Below are positions 63,956 through 64,000 of a stretch of DNA of 64,000 nucleotides, piece by piece; position 1 is the stretch's first letter; every line of letters starts with the position of its first letter. The notes beneath the pieces were generated by a model. It saw only the letters and a program-made list of their open reading frames with translations. It made no database searches and was not told the origin of the DNA. Made by a program: the position numbers and the translations under genes. Source of the stretch: Malassezia japonica (taxonomy: Eukaryota; Basidiomycota; Malasseziomycetes; Malasseziales; Malasseziaceae); the NCBI RefSeq assembly GCF_029542785.1, contig NC_083374.1:496001-560000 (forward strand), given 5' to 3'.

Positions 63956-64000
63956 GCTACTTCCACGTTCGCTAGCAGAGAAAGGCTTGTGTTTCAGACG

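Overview
The window is nuclear DNA of a compact, GC-rich fungal genome. The gene set (midasin, U3 processome WD40 proteins, HAS1, MCM3, PEX4, IWR1, a BCK1-type MAP3K, an APSES regulator, a perilipin-like protein), the very short intergenic gaps and the tiny introns fit a basidiomycete yeast, most likely Malassezia or a close relative. That assignment rests on gene content and layout and was not checked by a search. I see no phage, plasmid, transposon, CRISPR array or rRNA gene.

Layout: 0-13 kb holds four adjacent ribosome-assembly genes (3' part of MDN1, UTP21, HAS1, PWP2). 13-19 kb holds a PH-domain protein, a Pho80/Pcl-type cyclin, a VanZ-like membrane protein and a perilipin-like lipid-droplet protein. 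20-24 kb holds metabolic genes FBP1, HEM14 and QCR7. 24-26 kb holds a TMEM184/DUF300 membrane protein and two intron-bearing tRNA genes (initiator Met and Asp). 26-34 kb holds TIP20/RINT1, a 73-residue membrane protein, TRAX, an acidic protein and a long charged protein. 34-46 kb holds CSN6, MCM3, a Ypt31/Rab11 GTPase, PEX4, a BCK1-like kinase, MTR10 and VPS4. 46-54 kb holds phospholipase D, CIT1, HEM4 and a PQ-loop transporter. 54-64 kb holds BET1, a rhomboid protease, IWR1, a two-finger C2H2 protein, a LIM protein and an APSES transcription factor.

Many genes are cut into pieces by minute introns. I rebuilt 41 introns from splice signals and family conservation. Twenty-two are exactly 22 nt, and most share one plan: GTACGT-like donor, 7 nt, CTNAC-like branch motif, 4 nt ending in AG. 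Consequences include a VPS4 start codon split by an intron, a 22-nt microexon in the rhomboid gene, an apparent GT-TG intron in the TMEM184 gene, and two convergent gene pairs whose stop codons touch.

Shared promoter signals suggest two programmes. A GCTGAGTCAGCA (AP-1/MARE-like) element recurs at UTP21/HAS1, PWP2 and MTR10. CACGTG plus CCAAT recurs at the divergent heme/respiration pairs HEM14-QCR7 and CIT1-HEM4, and upstream of FBP1 and the perilipin-like gene.
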